In this document: positions 61,661 to 64,000 of the stretch, piece by piece | Layout: the number at the start of each line of letters is the position of its first letter | How positions within the stretch are numbered: the first letter of the stretch is position 1 | From: CAYMRL01 sp964473205 | GTDB taxonomy: Bacteria > Deinococcota > Deinococci > Deinococcales > Trueperaceae | Direction of reading: 5' to 3' | Assembly (NCBI GenBank): GCA_964473205.1 | Contig: CAYYOK010000003.1 | Span: forward strand, 1-64,000 | Length of the DNA stretch: 64,000 bases | Program-made: the position numbers and the translations under genes | Notes under the pieces: model-generated | What the model was told of the DNA's origin: nothing | The model's database searches: none | What the model saw: only the letters and a program-made list of their open reading frames with translations

Positions 61661-63493
61661 TCATCGCGGTTGCGTCACGACATCGATCAAGGCGGGCAGC
61701 CGCTTGGTCTTCACGTAGTCGCGAGCTTCGCGCAAAGCCGGCAGCAAAGCCTCGGGCTTCTCTACCGGACCGAACCCCCGTACTCCCATCGATTCGGCCA
61801 TCTTCGCGTAGTCGATGGTTGGATTCTCTATTCGAATCCCGACGGTCTTGTTGCTGACTGGCCGGTTGCGTGTCTTTGCGACCAGCTCTTGATGGATCTC
61901 ATCCGTGTAGTAGGAGCGGTTGTTGAACATGACCGTCAGCAGCGGGATCTCGTGGTGAGCGGCGGTCCACAACGCATTGGGCGTGTACATGAAGTCCCCA
62001 TCGCCTTGCAGGTTTATGCAGATCTTCCCTGTCGCCTGGTGATGGAGGGCCGCTCCAAGGCTTGCGCCCACGCCGTAACCGAGCCCTCCGCCACCACTCG
62101 GACCGAGGTACTGCCTGGGATGCTCGATCTTCCAGAGGCGTTTCACCCAGTCGGCCAGCGTGCCGTTGGTGAGCACCCACTCCTCGTCTTCCATCACCGA
62201 CCAGAGGTCCGCAGCCAGGCGAGACACGGCGATGGGATGTTGATCGCGCTGCGCCCGCGCCTGCTCGCGCCACGCTGTCCGACGTCGCTCGTGTAGACCG
62301 CTGACCTTGACTCTACGGCTCTCGATCGCCTCGGTGCCCTCCGCCCCGAGCTCGCGTACCGCAGCTCGAAGCCTATCGAGGAGCTCAGGGAGGAACTCCC
62401 CAGTGTCAGCGGAGATGTTGACGGCAACGGGGTACAGCTTCTGATAGTCGGCCACGAAGCCGCTGGCGAGGAAGTGGTCGAGTCCCACTGTCACGATCTT
62501 GGTGCCCGGCTGCAACACCGTACGAGACTCCCTCGTGCTCCGGTCCGTCACCGAGAGCGCGCCGAACAGGTCCTTGACATCGAGTGCCAGCACCAGATCG
62601 CTCTCGGGCAAGACGACCTGCTCCTCGCCCATCACGTTCATCGGGTGGGTCGTAGGCAGGTTGAACCGGTTGCCGATGTCGATCACCGGGAGCGCCAGGA
62701 GGTCAGCCAGCTCTATCAGCCAGCCGACCGCGTTCTCGTTGCGACCGGTGTGATCAGCCAGCACCACCGGGTTCTTCGCGGCGAGCAGGTCGCTTACCAG
62801 CTCGTCGAGGAGGCGGGCGGGTGCCTGGACGGGAGAAGGCGCGGTGTATGCAGCGGCGGCTGGGACTGGCAGATCCTCATCGATCACCGCCTCCTGCAGG
62901 TCAGTGTCGATGCAGACATAGACGGGCCCCTGCGGGAGGGTACTGGCGATGAGGCTGCCGCGAATCATCGCCTCGGCCGCAGCCGGAAGGCTGGCTGGTT
63001 GATCGTCCCACTTCACGAAGTCTCGGATCAAGTTTCCCTGGACCAAGGCGGTGTGGTTCCAGTCGATCCTGGGGCGCCTGTGCTCAGCGTCCATCGGCCC
63101 GCCGCCGCCGATCAGAAGCATGGGAACCCGGTCCACCCAGGCATTGAAGATAGCCATGGATGCGTGCTGCAAGCCGACGATGTTGTGGATCATGCTGGCC
63201 ATGACCTTGCCGGAGGCCTTAGCGTAGCCTTGGGCCATGGCTACGGCGATCTCTTCGTGCGCGCACAAGATCAGCTTGGGAGCGCCGCGACCCCCGTGGT
63301 TCACGAGCGAGTCGTGCAAGCCGCGCAACGACGCTCCAGGGTTGAGCGTCACGAACTCGATCCCGAGGTCGTTCAGTACGTCTACTATGTAGTCCGAGCC
63401 GAAGCGGAGGCTCTCAGCCTTATCCCCCGCACCGAGCGGCTCGGTTGGTCCAGCCTCGGACCCTTCTCCTTCTCCAATTGCCTTCACATCCAC
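61661..63493 (-). CDS. Thiamine-diphosphate enzyme, benzoylformate decarboxylase/acetolactate synthase-like
   Basis: A 610-residue ThDP enzyme. The pyrimidine domain has the activating Glu in LCAHEEIAVAMAQGYAKASG; a central domain follows (about 225-375); the diphosphate domain has GDGDFMYTPNALWTAAHHEI and the metal ligand Asn in VMFNNRSYYTDE. The first 30 residues (GEGSEAGPTEPLGAGDKAE) look disordered and extra. No small regulatory subunit is present, so a decarboxylase or lyase is favoured over acetolactate synthase. It is followed by the aldehyde dehydrogenase and preceded by SBP 6 and a hairpin. Confidence 0.85.
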   Translation of the reverse strand: MDVKAIGEGEGSEAGPTEPLGAGDKAESLRFGSDYIVDVLNDLGIEFVTLNPGASLRGLHDSLVNHGGRGAPKLILCAHEEIAVAMAQGYAKASGKVMASMIHNIVGLQHASMAIFNAWVDRVPMLLIGGGGPMDAEHRRPRIDWNHTALVQGNLIRDFVKWDDQPASLPAAAEAMIRGSLIASTLPQGPVYVCIDTDLQEAVIDEDLPVPAAAAYTAPSPVQAPARLLDELVSDLLAAKNPVVLADHTGRNENAVGWLIELADLLALPVIDIGNRFNLPTTHPMNVMGEEQVVLPESDLVLALDVKDLFGALSVTDRSTRESRTVLQPGTKIVTVGLDHFLASGFVADYQKLYPVAVNISADTGEFLPELLDRLRAAVRELGAEGTEAIESRRVKVSGLHERRRTAWREQARAQRDQHPIAVSRLAADLWSVMEDEEWVLTNGTLADWVKRLWKIEHPRQYLGPSGGGGLGYGVGASLGAALHHQATGKICINLQGDGDFMYTPNALWTAAHHEIPLLTVMFNNRSYYTDEIHQELVAKTRNRPVSNKTVGIRIENPTIDYAKMAESMGVRGFGPVEKPEALLPALREARDYVKTKRLPALIDVVTQPR

Positions 63494-63525
63494 GGGTACG
63501 TGGCTCCTCTCTCGACGAACGGCTG

Positions 63526-63560
63526 GTGGAGGACGCTCCGAAGTAGGGAGCGTCCTCCAC
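63526..63560 (-). terminator. Perfect 14-bp hairpin downstream of SBP 6
   Basis: GTGGAGGACGCTCC and GGAGCGTCCTCCAC with a 7-nt loop, in the gap between SBP 6 and the ThDP gene on the minus strand. It should stop or weaken transcription into the ThDP operon. No T-run is visible. Confidence 0.65.
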
Positions 63561-63593
63561 GGGCATAGAGGTGGATCTTGGAGCTCCTTGGCG

Positions 63594-64000
63594 CTAGGGA
63601 GCCTCGATCTGGATCGTCTCGCCCCAGAAGTTGTTGTTCTGGCCGTGTGCCATGCCTGTCACAGGCCCGCGCCAAGCAACCGCGAAGGCTTGGTAGGACA
63701 ACGGGATGATCGGTAGGTCTTCCATCACCTGAGCGTGCGCTCGGTTGTAGAGGTCGGCTCGTACGATCAGGTCGTTGGTGCGGCGCGCCTCCAGGATGAG
63801 GTCGTCGATTACATCGTATGCCATGTAGTTGGATCCGCCTGGCGGTAGTGACGTGGACAGGAAGAGCGAGGTGAACAGCAGGTCTGGATCCGGCCGGCCG
63901 ACGGAAGTCGTGTGCGCCTCGAACTCGAGGGCGTTCCGTCGGTCGAACGCAGACACGGCGTCTATCCCCTCTAGGGTCACCGTCAGTCCTATGTCTTGCC
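63594..64000 (-). CDS. Peptide/opine ABC substrate-binding protein 6, cut by window end
   Basis: Only the last 135 or so codons are inside the window; the frame is open through base 64000. The visible part reads LTVTLEGIDAVSAFDRR, then SVGRPDPDLLFTSLFLSTSL and PGGSNYMAYDVIDDLILEAR, and ends GMAHGQNNNFWGETIQIEAP, so it belongs to the SBP 1/5 subgroup. It adds a sixth member to the set, on the minus strand and upstream of the ThDP-aldehyde dehydrogenase pair. Its promoter and any operator lie beyond the window. Confidence 0.9.
   Translation of the reverse strand, partial: QDIGLTVTLEGIDAVSAFDRRNALEFEAHTTSVGRPDPDLLFTSLFLSTSLPPGGSNYMAYDVIDDLILEARRTNDLIVRADLYNRAHAQVMEDLPIIPLSYQAFAVAWRGPVTGMAHGQNNNFWGETIQIEAP

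Overview
The window looks like a chromosomal segment of a GC-rich bacterium, most likely of the phylum Deinococcota (a Truepera- or Deinococcus-like lineage). This is inferred from gene content (an enlarged BmpB-type permease, MoxR-DUF58 pair, etfBA and MalE/F/G next to malQ) and from many genes that seem leaderless: a TANNNT -10 box ends 6-8 nt before the start codon at uvrC, the GNAT gene, the Ser/Thr kinase, the BmpB-type permease, the FMN-barrel gene, truB, dcd and the MFS gene. The assignment was not checked against a database.

Positions 1-41 kb are mostly core genes. In order: the 3' part of a 2-oxoacid dehydrogenase E2 (its lipoyl domain lies outside the window), pyruvate phosphate dikinase, a YfaP-like lipoprotein, uvrC, a GNAT acetyltransferase, a MoxR-DUF58-kinase cluster, two nucleoside-type ABC permeases, malQ facing a malE-malF-malG sugar transporter, a NatAB exporter, a divergent FMN-dehydrogenase-like protein, ruvA, alanine dehydrogenase, truB, a TPR/CPBP-like membrane protein, a two-component system, a dCTP deaminase gene interrupted by an HNH-type intein, an SPFH protein with an alpha/beta hydrolase and a ribbon-helix-helix protein, alaS-ruvX-mltG, an MFS transporter and etfBA.

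From about 41.4 kb to the end the window is a transport and catabolism island. It has six paralogous peptide/opine-type ABC substrate-binding proteins (one cut by the window end) but only one DppB/DppC permease pair and no ATPase. They are interleaved with an aspartoacylase/desuccinylase-like deacylase, an N-carbamoylsarcosine-amidase-like hydrolase, two ornithine-cyclodeaminase-family proteins, a MmgE/PrpD protein, an amidase, a carboxymuconolactone-decarboxylase-like protein, a ThDP enzyme and an aldehyde dehydrogenase. The likely job is uptake and breakdown of amide- or N-acyl-containing small molecules; the substrate cannot be read from the sequence.

The strongest unexplained signal is a repeated DNA motif. 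GTATAC-like hexamers, arranged in direct tandem every 10 bp (two or three copies), sit in front of etfBA, the deacylase, three of the substrate-binding proteins and the second cyclodeaminase-like gene. Where a TTGACA/TATAAT-type promoter can be recognised, the motif lies just downstream of the predicted start of transcription, as expected for a repressor. The regulator itself, perhaps of the GntR/FCD type, is not in the window. The second main finding is the dcd intein.
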